Below, piece after piece: positions 1 to 10,346 of a stretch of DNA of 64,000 nt. The translations under genes were made by a program, and so were the position numbers. Below the pieces are notes generated by a model. The model was not told where the DNA came from. It saw nothing but the letters and a program-made list of their open reading frames with translations, and ran no database searches. Every line of letters starts with the position of its first letter. Position 1 is the first letter of the stretch. The DNA comes from Prillingera fragicola (lineage: Eukaryota > Basidiomycota > Tremellomycetes > Trichosporonales > Trichosporonaceae). The stretch is from NCBI GenBank assembly GCA_002335605.1, contig BEDY01000004.1, positions 1,364,001-1,428,000 on the forward strand, written 5' to 3'.

Positions 1-1370
1 GGCTTGAGCTGGTCGGCAAACTCGGAGAGGTCGGGTACAACAAGAGGGCCGGGGTGGAAGCAGACGGTGCGCATAACATCAAGCTGCGTGCGCTGCAACC
101 AAGCCTGTTGGATCGAGATTCAAGGTCGAGGTTTGAGGAGATTGCGGAGGAACGGTAAGAGAGCCTTGTGAGCGAAGGTAGGCACTCGCGAGCAAGCGTG
201 CACAAACATGGGAGGCCGAATAATATTTCCAGTGGGACCACGGGAAGAGGTAGCCGGCCAAGCCCGGAATAGCGAGCTTGGCGGGGTCGGCGACAATCTT
301 GGATTGTCAGTGGCGGTCCTTGGGTGGGTGATAACCGTGGTGCGGCGACCAAGACACACCTCATCTTTGAGCTCCACAAACGCGGCTACCTTGTCGGTGA
401 GGACGGCGTGGACTCCCCAACTAATCGCTGTGCGCATTTCACTGGGGTCATTGACAGTCCACACACACACCTCCTTGCCAGCGGCGCGACAGTCCCGGAT
501 AAACGTCTGGCCCTCGGAGCCGACGAGCATACCAAAGGCAATCGAAAAGCCCTCGCACGCATCCCAAAAGTAGCTGCGAGCGAGCGTAGTCGAAATACCA
601 ATGTGGTAGCGACGAAGACGACCGAGGTACTTGAGCGCAGGACGGATAAAGATCGGGTGCCACAGGCCGAGAATCAGACGAGGCGCGAGCTTGGTCTCCC
701 AGTTGGGGTGCGACTCGATGATACGGGCCATGGCCGGCTGGCAAAGGTAAGCGCCTCCCGCATTGTGCATGCACTCACAAACATCTTGTCTGGGTCATTC
801 TGCATCTTGCAGTCGATCTAGCTGTAAGCTCTGTCTCCGACTCGTACCCACGTTGAGAATGACATGCTGGTTGTCAGGCTTCATGAGCAGTTCGATAAGC
901 TCGTCAAAGCGGGGGATAGGCTGCACTGGCTCCTTTACAGTGCGCACGTTCCTGGCACTGTTAGAGAGGGCAAGAACGCGCGGCAACCCACTCGATCACA
1001 TCCTTCCACGGCTGAGTACGAATGGTGCCGGTACCGTCTGTCGTACGGTCGAGGGTCGGGTCGTGGAACATGAGAATGACCCCATCAGAAGTGATGTGGA
1101 CGTCTTTATCTGTCAGTGCGTGCGATAACGGACCAAAGCCGTACCGCTCTCAATGCCTGCCGCGCCTTCCATGATCGCTGCTTGGAAACTCGCCAGCCTG
1201 CGTGTGTCAGAGGCACCGGATTGACAACGGTGCCGCTGTCTCGTCGTGCGGAAAGGGAAAGAGGGGCAGTCGGCCGCTCACGTATTCTCGGGGAGGAAGG
1301 CGGAAGCGCCGCGATGGCCCCAGCACTGTACATCCTGGGGCTCGTAAAATGGGGTGGGGGTAACAGTCAT
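1..1370 (-). CDS. Glycerophosphodiester phosphodiesterase (GDPD family), C-terminus uncertain or off the left edge
   Basis: Hydrolyses glycerophosphodiesters to glycerol-3-phosphate and an alcohol. The ATG is at 1370 (MTVTPTPFYEP). The first exon ends in WGHRGASAFLPENT, the GDPD signature, and is split inside ENT|LASF by a GTGAGC donor near 1280. Later exons give GIESD, DVHITSDGVILMFHDP, LNIDCKM and, at the C-terminus, CVWTVNDPSEMR and WGVHAVLTDK. The HR, E-x-D and HD catalytic elements are therefore all present. At least five short introns are inferred. The C-terminus is ambiguous: one frame stops at 79-81 and another at 118-120, but bases 1-105 carry a strongly coding-like frame (AWLQRTQLDVMRTVCFHPGPL) behind an AACAG acceptor. 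I therefore infer a further exon running off the window. Family assignment is firm; the 3' end is not. Confidence 0.85.
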
Positions 1371-1807
1371 GACAGGTAAATGAATGACAGTACAATGGGT
1401 GTGAGAGAGGGTGGGACTTGGCCCGGGTGGCAAAGGGAGTGGATGAATGAATGGAGCGAGCAGGGTTGTTGTCGACACGAACTTCTTATGCAAACGTGTA
1501 CACTCGGCGACATGACGGCAAGCTTGGGCTCGGCCTCGGCTCGGGTTACTCCGACCCCAGAGTGGAGCTTTCCCCCCCCTGAACGTTGCCCTGGGCATGT
1601 GCATCTCCTTGGGATCAGCAGCAACCAGAGTACGCATCCTTCCTGTGCATCGTTGCCTTCCATGACATGCACAAACTGCACCTATTCCCAGCTACTCATG
1701 ATCGATTCCCATATTTAGCACTGCGTCGACACGAGAATGTCGCTCGGGACGGGACCGGCGGGTTGAAACAGACGTGTTCGCTTGGAGCCACACCTGCACG
1801 ACGACGG
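1371..1807. other. Intergenic spacer between two minus-strand genes
   Basis: This stretch holds the GDPD promoter and leader and the DsbA-family gene's 3' region. No convincing coding frame is visible; the frames that cross it lack family similarity and splice context. It is pyrimidine/purine skewed around 1380-1450 next to the GDPD ATG, as expected for a leader. Confidence 0.5.
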
Positions 1808-2631
1808 TCACGCTGGTCTGTAGCCATTGTTGAGCAGCTCTTGGATGCGCGCTTCTGCATCATCCAGGCGATCACGCCCCCAGAAGATCTCGCCGTTGAT
1901 CACATAGTTGGGCGTGCTTCTGTGTCAGTGGATTCCTTCGGTGACAGGGCAAGCAGCCTACCCAAAGCTGAAGACGTTAGCGACGCAACTCACACATTGT
2001 ACCCACATGCCCAGGTCCTCTGCATCACGCAGATTCTTGCGGTACTCTTGCACGCCAGCGTCGTCTGGGTCATCCGTGTCGTTGATGGCAGACAGCACGA
2101 GCCCTTCCTCAAGCCCTACACGCCGACCGAGCTCCCGGAGGTGGGCAATGCTGTACACATTGCCGTCCTCAATCCACAAAGACTGTTGGATCGCCCAGCT
2201 GAACGCGATGGCCTTGTCTGCGCCGTGTCCAAGCGACTGCTGAACGCGAATCACCGACTGAGCGGCGGGAACGATGGAGCCGCTTGCATAGTGTTTCGGT
2301 TTGTCGAGTAGCGGGATCCCAAGCCTGTCGGCTGTGCGACGCAGATCTGTAGTGTGAGTTGGGACGCACCAAGATGTGACGCACCAAGAGCGTGATAGTC
2401 GAGACGAGCTTGGGGCCGCTGTGCCAGTGTGATACCACCATTGTTCTGAATGACCACGATTGGGCGTAGATGTACGGTCAGGCCATACTTCTCGCCGAAA
2501 CCATACGCTTGGCTGGCTCCGAGCGCAGCCCACGGGCTGCTGACCTGTTCACTGTGAGATGTGGCTCGGTCTATGCGACTCACTCCGTAAAAGATTTCAT
2601 AAGTGATAGTCTTGATCTCAGTGTTAGTCAT
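1808..2631 (-). CDS. DsbA-like thioredoxin-fold oxidoreductase (GST kappa / 2-hydroxychromene-2-carboxylate isomerase type)
   Basis: The start is ATG at 2631 (MTNTEIKTITYEIFYG), with intron 1 at GTGAGT straight after. The second exon reads VSSPWAALGASQAYGFGEKYG, the family's SPW/SPY glutathione-contact region, followed by RPIVVIQNNGG. Intron 2 near 2345-2385 restores DYHALDLRRTADRLGIPL. The all-helical insert follows (AIAFSWAIQQSLWIEDGNV), then FGSTPNYVINGEIFWGRDRLDD, which matches the cis-Pro and substrate-side motif FGVPTFVVDGELFWGQDRL of this family. The stop is at 1808-1810, giving a protein of roughly 225 residues, normal for the family. Members are glutathione-dependent isomerases or transferases in cytosol, mitochondrion or peroxisome; no targeting signal is clear here. 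The exact intron between the helical insert and FGSTP could be slightly different. Confidence 0.8.
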
Positions 2632-3055
2632 GATGAAGAACAGGAAAACATGCACATTGCCTTGGCAGTCTGTTAAGTACAATGCATGCATCGTCGCATC
2701 ATCACGCGTCACGTCCCCACCGCTCGCGGCCAGAGTGGCCAACCTCCACCTCTTCTGTACGCCACTTATCGGGACTGACCCTAGACTTCGGCCACGCGAT
2801 TGTCAGAATGGCTCCGGGTTGCGTGCTTGATCGTGACTCGGAGCTCAAGACCGGCCCGCTCTACTCCTATTTCAGCCAAAACTACAGCCCAAAGCCTACA
2901 GACTGGTCCGATAGCCAACCAAGCGATCACGCCAAGCGTTTTCAACAGTTGTTACTGTATCTCGACTAGACTTTTTGCATTCGCTCTCATTCAACGCCCA
3001 CAGGCCACAGTCTAAGGAGCTATCGGGAACCCAGCTGCGACTTCCACTGCCCACC
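2632..3055. promoter_or_regulatory. Divergent promoter between DsbA-family gene and flavin monooxygenase
   Basis: The two ATGs (2631 minus, 3056 plus) face away from each other across 424 bp, so both 5' regions lie here. The FMO start sits in a good context (CCCACCATG). No coding frame with support was seen, and no TATA box is obvious close to either ATG. Confidence 0.5.
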
Positions 3056-4546
3056 ATGACTCTCTCTTCGCCTCTCTCCGCGCCAGTCCCCCTTCCCCCC
3101 GTCACCAAAGTCGCCATTATCGGCGGTGGTGGGCCATCGGGTATAGTTGCAGTGAGGCAGCTGCTCGACGCCGGTGTGCGCCCCGACCAGATCGCGGCAT
3201 TCGAGGCGCGCGACCGTGCCGGCGGTGTGTGGAACTATGAAGCCAACCCGGGCAAGATGGACGTTGAGTGGAGGAGCAACGGACTGCCTGTGCTGCGCTC
3301 GCAGCGCGAGATTGCCGAGCCTGGCTGCAACGGACCTGCTGGTGAGTGCATCGGGAAATGCTGGTGCTGACAGGCGGCAGCCATGTACGACAAGATGAGG
3401 ACCAACCTGCCCTGCCAGGTCATGGAATACCGTGACGCACCATTCCCCAAGGGCACGCCCATGTTCCCCACCCACCAGCAGGTTGCGCAGTATCTCCAAG
3501 ACTACACGGCCAAGACTGGCGTCACAGACGTCATTCAGTGGTCCACCCGCGTGCTCGCCGCCTACTACACGCCTGGCGACAACGTTCCCGACGAGCAACG
3601 CTGGACGGTCGAGTCGGAGCACACTGCCAAGGACGGCACCAAGACCCGCAAGACCGAGTTTGCGTCCCACATCATTGTCGGCAACGGCCACTACAATGAG
3701 CCTTATATCCCTAGTATCCCGGGACTGCCCACCTTTGCGGGCGAGATTCTCCACTCGAGGTGGTGGCGCAATCCCCAGCAGGTTGACGGCCGCAACGTTG
3801 TCGTCGTCGGCTCGCACAGTTCCGGATCAGACATTGCGCGCGAGCTTGCCGTGGAAGACATGATTGCACGCAAGGCCGGCACCGTTCCCCAGCGCAAGAT
3901 CTACCAGTCGGTGCGCGGCGAGACCGAGGGGCTGTGGGACGACGAGTTTGAATGGGCAAAGGAGATTCGTGTTCGGTCCCAGATTATTCGTGCCGACGGC
4001 AAGACATTGTATCTCAAGGACGGCACCACCATCGAGGACGCAGACGTGATTGTGTTCGCCACCGGATACCTCTTCTCGTACCCATTCTTTCCCACTGACC
4101 GCGCTCCCTTCGACACACACCCATTGACGACCTCGGTCGCACCGGCCGAACCCGAAAAGGGCCTCGCAGCCGCAGGCGGCCACGATATCCTCAACTTGAA
4201 CACCAGCGACACGTTCTACGGGAGGGACCACACCCTGGCCCTCATCGGTCTCCACTATCTCGTCAACCCGTTCCGACTCGGCGAGACCTCTGCACGCCTG
4301 ATTGCAAAGTCGTTTGTCCGCGGCGTCGTCCCGCCCCTGCCCCCGCTGCTGCGCTTCGACGACACTCCGGGAACCACCACCATTGGCTGCCCGCAAGAGT
4401 TTGACAACCAGGACGCATGGCTTATTGCCATCGGTGAGGGCGGTGATGACGGAGGACCCGAGGGCGGTTGGAAGCGCACACCCGACTCGGTGCGCGACGA
4501 CCGCGCGAAGGCGCTTGTCACACGCAGGAAGATGCTGGGCTACTAG
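3056..4546 (+). CDS. Flavin-containing monooxygenase (FMO family)
   Basis: NADPH- and FAD-dependent N/S-oxygenase of about 483 residues. One 39-nt intron (3342-3380) joins CNGPA to AMYDKM. The FAD Rossmann motif VAIIGGGGPSGIVAV is near residue 22 and AFEARDRAGGVWNYE follows. The FMO signature region is FAGEILHSRWW. The NADPH-binding motif is VVVVGSHSSGSDIA, in which the second glycine of the usual GxGxSG is His. The ATG motif DVIVFATGYLFSYPFF is present. ATG 3056 is the first Met in the exon after an upstream stretch without coding character; an in-frame upstream Met at 2975 is less likely because the FAD motif is normally close to the N-terminus. Fungal FMOs act on glutathione and other thiols or on amines; the substrate is not predictable here. 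Confidence 0.92.
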
Positions 4547-4650
4547 ACATGGGAGAGAAGAAGCAAAGATGATTCATAGATACGTATATGAGATCCAGGT
4601 CATACAGGGCATATCGTGACATGCACACCTCACACCAATGGTGCGGGGTT

Positions 4651-6696
4651 CTACTCGGCCTTGAGCTGCTCCTTGGCGGTGGCGTTGGCGTCGGCGGCGC
4701 TGCTCGCAGCCCAGTGTTCCTCAGTGCCAATCGCCTGTGCGCTGACGCGAGCTCCGCGTCCACGCAAAAAGGCCATGACTTCACGAGCGTCGCGCTCACC
4801 CTGGGGCCACTCGCTCTCGTACTCTGCGACATTTGCACTGTGGTTGACAGGCAGGACGTCGCCACCGTACCTCTCGGCCAGCCAGTAGCTGGCCTTTACG
4901 CGTGCGTCCGTGTCCTCGAGTTCGAGAAGAGTCGCGGCCAGCTCGCGCGCGGCCTGGATACGCATGCGGAGAACGTGACGGACGAGGACGCGCGAGGGCA
5001 GGTGCTTGGGACGAACATACTCCTCCTTGGGCGTGTTTGGAGGGAGGCCAGCCCGCTTGGGAGGGTGAGGAGCAAACGACGCAATCTGGTCAACAAAGGT
5101 GTTGAGCGACATTTCCACACTAGGGCCGAGCCACACGCCAACAAGCACGCGCCATGCGGCGACCAGACGCTTGAAACTAAGTTGTCAGCAGCTACAACCT
5201 CTTTGTAACTCACCCATTATAATTCTGGTCGATCAGGGCAGCATGGTACTTGCCCAGAAGCCAGACGGCTCCAGCAGAAAGGGCCATGCTGAGAGGCACC
5301 TGGCGGAACATCCACAGAAAGATGAAAAAGCCAATGGGATAGGTAAGAAAGCTGAGAAAGACACCGAGAAACACCTTCATCTGCGCACGTGTCTCTTCCT
5401 CGTCCTCTGCCAAGCCCGCTCCAAAGATACCAACGGCGTAGATGGGAATGTTGAAGAGGAAGGGGATAAAGAACAACGGGAACTGAATCAGGCAGACGAT
5501 AGTGTCTTTGACGAGGAGCAGCAGAGTACGCAACCGTCCCGGGAGGGGAACGTCGGCCGAGGGGTCGAGGCTCTTGGGTAGAGGAATGTCGGTAAGAGCC
5601 GCGTTGGATAGACGCGACGCAGTGAGAAGCCTGCGGTAGGTGGCAAGAAGTGACCGGAGCTCGTCGATACGAGTGTTGCCACGGGTGGCAAAGAGGTCTG
5701 TCAAGGTCTGACCGACGTCAACAAAGTCGGCAAGCGCGAGGTCGTCCTCCTTTCTCCAAAGGAGCTCGCGGGCCATTTCAGCAGCATACGACACATCCCA
5801 ATCAGGTGCGTTAACCGTCATCTTGAACAGGGCGAGCGAAAGCTCGGCTGTGAGGCCCTTGACGGCGAGCTTGTTCTCGCCCTCGACATTACTGAGGAAC
5901 ATTTGGGCGTACGCGTCCATGGTGATCGGTGAGGCGTAGGTCACGCACAGGCGGCTGCGGTACTTGGACTTGTCACAGTACTGGATGGCGACGGGAACAA
6001 TTACCGCGGGCTTGCCCTCGTGCGGCTCACCACTCTCTTCAGAGCCGCGGAGGTAGACGAGGTACTCGAGAGCCGTCCACGAGACACCATCCTTGAGGGG
6101 AATGAGGTGCGGCAAGGTATGCGATGTTCCTTCAGGAAAGATGCCAACGCACTCGTTCGCTGCGAGCGCTACAAGGTCAGCTCGGTTGGCAGTCTGACGC
6201 GTACCATCAAAAGTTCCGCGGAACAGGGACTGGTTGTTCTTGTTCTTGCGGTCCACAGCTGATTGTGAGCGTTAGCCTTTAGCTATAGCTCACGAATGTT
6301 GCCAGCGTTGGTGAGAAGCTGCTTCATGAACGGGTTCTTGAATAGCGAGTCTTTGACCTGGGATGGTCAGCGGATGCTCGACACGATTGCGGCATAGTGA
6401 CTGCTCACCCAGTAATGCAAGTAATGCCCATGAGGAATAGTGTTGCTCAACACGGCAGGCTGTGAAAGGTTAGGAACGCATTACGACGATGTGCCTACGT
6501 CAATGGCCATGTTTGTGTGCGTGCATGCGCTGGACACTGTTATTTGATGCCCCAGAACAGTAGATGCTCACAAGATGACCGGTCCCTCCTCGGGAACGTT
6601 GTCATAGCCGTACACCTCAATCTTGCGGTAGAACGAGGTGATGGCGCTGCCTGAAATCTTGACAATAGTTGGGTGCGAAAAGCCAAAGCCGACCAT
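4651..6696 (-). CDS. sn-Glycerol-3-phosphate acyltransferase, Gpt2/Sct1 type
   Basis: First step of phosphatidic acid synthesis at the ER (lipid droplet surface in yeast). From ATG 6696 the spliced product starts MVGFGFSHPTIVKISGSAI, then gives a VEVYGYDNVPEEGPVIL-like acyltransferase lead-in. A short exon carries THTNMAID, equivalent to the HANQFVD acyltransferase motif I of yeast Gpt2/Sct1. NIPVDRKNKNNQSLFRGTF (motif II) and GIFPEGTSHTLPHLIPLKDG (motif III) follow, then VPVAIQYCDKSKYRSR. Three hydrophobic segments lie C-terminal of the catalytic core, around DTIVCLIQFPLFFIPFLF, VFLGVFLSFLTYPIGFFIF and LSMALSAGAVWLLGKY. The last intron (near 5175-5213) joins QNYNG to FKRLVAAWRVLVG. The stop is at 4651. 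Four or five introns cluster in the first 450 bp of the gene. Function is firm; the intron borders near 6300-6570 are approximate. Confidence 0.87.
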
Positions 6697-8173
6697 GACG
6701 CGTGTTGCTTGTGATCAAGGACGATGGGGGCGAGTAGGACAAGATGTACTGAATGTTAGGGCGGCGAGAGAGAAATGGGACACCTGGGCCGCCTTGGATG
6801 CTCACTCCCGGTGCCGACAGGCACGGCGACTGTCGATTAGGAATTTATATTAAGATTGTTTCTAATCGCCATCTAATCAGTTTATGGATTTGTTGCCATC
6901 GTGTGGCGGACGTGTCCCACGCACGTCCCACGCACGAGTGTAGAAGCAAGCATGAGCCAAAGTCCAAGTATAGTTGCGTACTGCCTACTCGTTCTCGACA
7001 CATGCACATCCAACTGCCAGCCTGATCACCATGGACTTTGTGGTGTTGAACAAAGTAGTCATTCCACGGCGGCTACATCATGAATGACAGGCAGGCACCG
7101 GACTCCCAAACTGCCCAGACACAGTCTGGAGGACAAAATGGAAGATTGAACAAGCGATAACGGTACTGTGAATCCTGTATGAAGATCTACAGACTGATTT
7201 TTATGAGACTGAATCATTGGAGAACCTACTTAAGACAGTTGGCAAAGTGCAAGGCCAGGTCATCGACAATTTACCAGAGTCGCAGAAACCTGTGACGTGG
7301 TGCTGCAACATCTGTGAGCAGCTCGTGGCTTTTAGGAGAGTGGACTGAGAGCCGGTATGCCAAGAAATGGACTGCCGTCAACGAGTATCACAAGTGCCAA
7401 TGCAGTACAATGCGCTTGGCATGGAGTGATCCACAACGCCACATGTGGCTGGCCTCACTCGACGCGGCAAGTGTACACTCGGCTGCACACATGACCTGGC
7501 CCACGACGCCTCCAGCACAGCAACTCTTCAAAGAACGTGAACAAGGTCAATCAATTGGATGGAAGCGCAGGTCACCGGGTGATCGCTCAATGCCAAGAGT
7601 ATGGCGCTCTTCCCCGACTCACCACTTGAGATCCATCCGCCACTCAATCCTGTCCACTCGGGAGCCTGACTTTCAGGGCTGAACAGCGGACATGCTGTCT
7701 GCTGCATGCTGTGAGCATCGTTAACTGCCGTGTCCGCTGCTGTGTTGAGGGGCCGACAACAAGAGTGTGGAGGTTGCACTCGGAAGCGATTAAGATCTGA
7801 GGGTGGCGCAGGGAAGCATGCCCATCGGCCATGTAGATCACTTGTTGTTTTGAGTTGTTTTGAGTGTTTTCGGTATGGTGCCTGTGGAACTATGCCTAAT
7901 AGCAATAGAAAACGCGTTCCGCCAGACTGTATCTGTTCCGACACTGTGGTCAACTTTGAGCCCTACGGCAGATGCACTCCCTTGCCACACCAGCTCGGTA
8001 CTGGACAGCAATTGCACAGCACCGAACGAGCGATCATGTGCTGGTGTAGCTACACATGACTGCTTTCAGCCTCGACTTGGAACAATTACTATAAAAGGAG
8101 GGGTAAAGGACTGTGTTGTGGTTGCTTCAGAGCCTCTCAAGAGTTGCGCTTTTTCGAAGCAGCCTTCACTCAA
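6697..8173. other. Long intergenic region, 1.48 kb, divergent
   Basis: It lies between the acyltransferase ATG (6696, minus) and the Cys-repeat gene ATG (8174, plus). It is noticeably more AT-rich than its surroundings between about 6840 and 7300. Open frames such as the one at 7314-7682 lack third-position GC bias and resemble nothing I recognise. The right end carries a TATA box for the downstream gene. Confidence 0.55.
8090..8098 (+). promoter_or_regulatory. TATA box upstream of the Cys-repeat secreted protein gene
   Basis: TATAAAAGG lies 76-84 bp before the ATG at 8174. It is followed by a purine-rich stretch. A strong TATA box suggests regulated rather than constitutive expression. Confidence 0.6.
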
Positions 8174-9655
8174 ATGACATCCTCGACTACTCTGTTCCTA
8201 CTTCTTGGCCTCCTGATCCGCCAGGGGCTCGCTCGACCCACCGGCCCCGGTCTCCACCTTCAGCCACGTCAATTTGGCCCTGATTGGGGCAACTGCAATA
8301 TCTGTTCCTCTATCGCTTCCTTCCTCGGCAGTGAGTGCCACGGCGACCCCATCGAGGTATGCTTGAAGACCTGCTACGTGAGTACTGTGCCAAAGGGATG
8401 TGACACTCGTGCTGACAACGAAGCGTGCAGTGCCCGACCTCACCGCTTGTCAGAACTGTCTCGGGTCTAGCATCAGCCCAGAAAATGAAGCATGGCTCAA
8501 GCAAGCGTTCGCCTACCCTGGTGCCGATTGCGCGAACGTTGCTATCAATGTGGGCGACGAATGTACAGTCGACGGAGGCTACAAGGGCCTGATTGACTCT
8601 GAGAAGCAATGTGTTGAAGACAGGAGGTGCACAGACGATAATGGTTTGGCTGGCACACGTGTGTTTGACGGCACATGCTGGCTCACGGCTGGCCAGCCTT
8701 GCACTATCGACGGAAAGAGTGGCACCACGCTTGACGGTGCGTGCAAGGAGAATGGCCAAGAGTGCGACCTACCCGACTACACCAAGGGCGTTCTCGTCAA
8801 CGGTGTCTGCTCTCAAAAGGCAGGAACCGCATGCAAGGGGTTTGAAGACGGCCAGGATCGTGATGGCGTTTACGACGAAGCTGGTGCCATCTGCCTCGTC
8901 AAGGGCCAGCTGTGCACTTCCCCCGACGGTTTCCCCGGCAAGCGTGGCGACAACCCTGCCGAATGTATCCCCACTGCCCAGCCAGGTGACGCTTGCACTG
9001 AGGATGGCAAGAACGGCAAACTGGATGCCGCTCGCGTCTGCATCGTCATCAAAGAGGGTGACAACTGTGAGGTAGACGGCAAGCCCGGCAAGGGCGATGG
9101 CGACGGCAACTGCGTCCTTACCATCGGTGACGGTGAGGAGTGCACAGTTGACGGTGTAAAGGGTGTGGGCAAGGACGGCCAGTGCGCTGTTGCCGTCAAG
9201 CCCACTGCCGGTACACCTTGCACAACGGCCGATGGCAAGACGGGCAAATGGAATGACAACAGCATGTGCCAACCCGACTCTGGTGAACCACCGTCCAAGT
9301 CCAATGCCGGAACGCCCTGCACCAGCAACAGCAAGTCTGGTATCACCGACGACCAAGGCGACTGCGTTGTCACCCAGCCAGTTGTCGGGAACACTCCTGC
9401 TCCTCCCAGCACGGGTGGCTCCAGTAGCTCTAGCAGCTCCAGTGGCGGCGGCGGCAGCAGCAGTAGCGGCGGCGGCGGTTCCTCCAGCTCCGGCACCTCG
9501 GGCAGTGGGACTTCCTCCGGCAGCTCAGGATCCACCGTGAGTTACACTCTGATAGTCATTATCAGTCGCTGATACCTCAGTCTGACGCCTGGCACGCTGC
9601 ACGCGTTGCACCTGCCGCCGCTATTGCCGCTGTTCTCGCTGTAGTTCTGCTGTAA
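8174..9655 (+). CDS. Secreted cysteine-rich tandem-repeat protein with GPI-type C-terminus
   Basis: No named family is recognised. Translation from ATG 8174 begins MTSSTTLFLLLGLLIRQGLA, a clear signal peptide; the in-frame upstream Met at 8144 would bury it. A 46-nt intron (8378-8423) joins CLKTCY to RAVPDLTACQNCLGS, so the N-terminal module is Cys-rich (CNICSS...CLKTC...CQNC). From about residue 120 there are roughly nine degenerate repeats of about 25-35 residues with the core G-x-x-C-T-x-D-G-K-x-G, followed by a second Cys (for example GQPCTIDGKSG, GDACTEDGKNG, GEECTVDGVKG, GTPCTTADGKTG). A Ser/Gly/Thr-rich stalk (9410-9536) follows. A last 44-nt intron (9537-9580) leads to SDAWHAARVAPAAAIAAVLAVVLL, a typical GPI-attachment tail. 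It is probably a cell-surface or wall protein of about 460 residues. Confidence 0.8.
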
Positions 9656-10346
9656 ATGCAGCCTGCGTCCTCCCCCGCCGCGACCAGACACGAGATACCA
9701 AGAGTTAATTGAGATGAGCGTTGATGTGAATATGGTGAACACGTTCATGGCCAGCAAGGCAGTTGACCTTAAGGTGCATGAATGCGCCAAACCTTGTTGC
9801 AACTGAGGGGCGTCACTTTACCTTGAGCAGGGAGCATCTGGTTCTTGTTTTGTCTCGGTCAGTGTAGTAAGCTACAAGCCAAGGACGTTAGACATGGGGC
9901 ATTGAGGGATTCTCAATTGAGTAGTGAGGGTCTTCGAAAGGACGTTGAATTACCCAGGTCAGGTCGGATGCAGATGGTCCAGACCGCCCCCTTTCCGCCT
10001 GATCGCCTCTGGTGTGGCTCAGATCCGCGCTCTGTGCCAGCTCCTGCACGCTTCACTGCCGGAGTGGTTAGGTACGGCGGTTGACTGCTGCGTCGCCGTA
10101 CAGTGCTTGCGGCCAGGTACGCCGCGCCCGAAGCCAGGACCTGCGGATCTCACCAAAAAGGCCCAGTTCTAGAATTCTAGACGCGCCTCCGGCTTTGGTG
10201 GTACACAGACCTCGAGTCCGGCTTACAGGTACAGCGTCTCATGATCCATCCCGCTACCATGAAGCCAGTGTCTGGTGCTGTTAACTCTCAACTCTCACTC
10301 TCGTTTTTACGATTGGGTGCTGCTGCTCTCAACGCCAGGCGCGACG
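9656..10346. other. Intergenic region upstream of the SGNH hydrolase gene
   Basis: This is a 691-bp tandem (+/+) spacer. It holds the 3' region of the Cys-repeat gene and the promoter of the SGNH hydrolase. The frame at 10275-10346 is open and in frame with the next gene, so a longer N-terminus is possible. I see no separate gene. Confidence 0.45.

Noticed and set aside
7314..7682. 122-residue plus-strand frame in the 6.7-8.2 kb gap
   Set aside because: Poor third-position GC, no motif and no splice context in an AT-rich spacer.
10058..10090. tRNA-like string GCCGGAGTGGTTAGGTAC
   Set aside because: It resembles the 5' end of a class II tRNA, but there is no anticodon arm of the right spacing, no T-loop (GGTTCGAATCC) and no matching acceptor strand.
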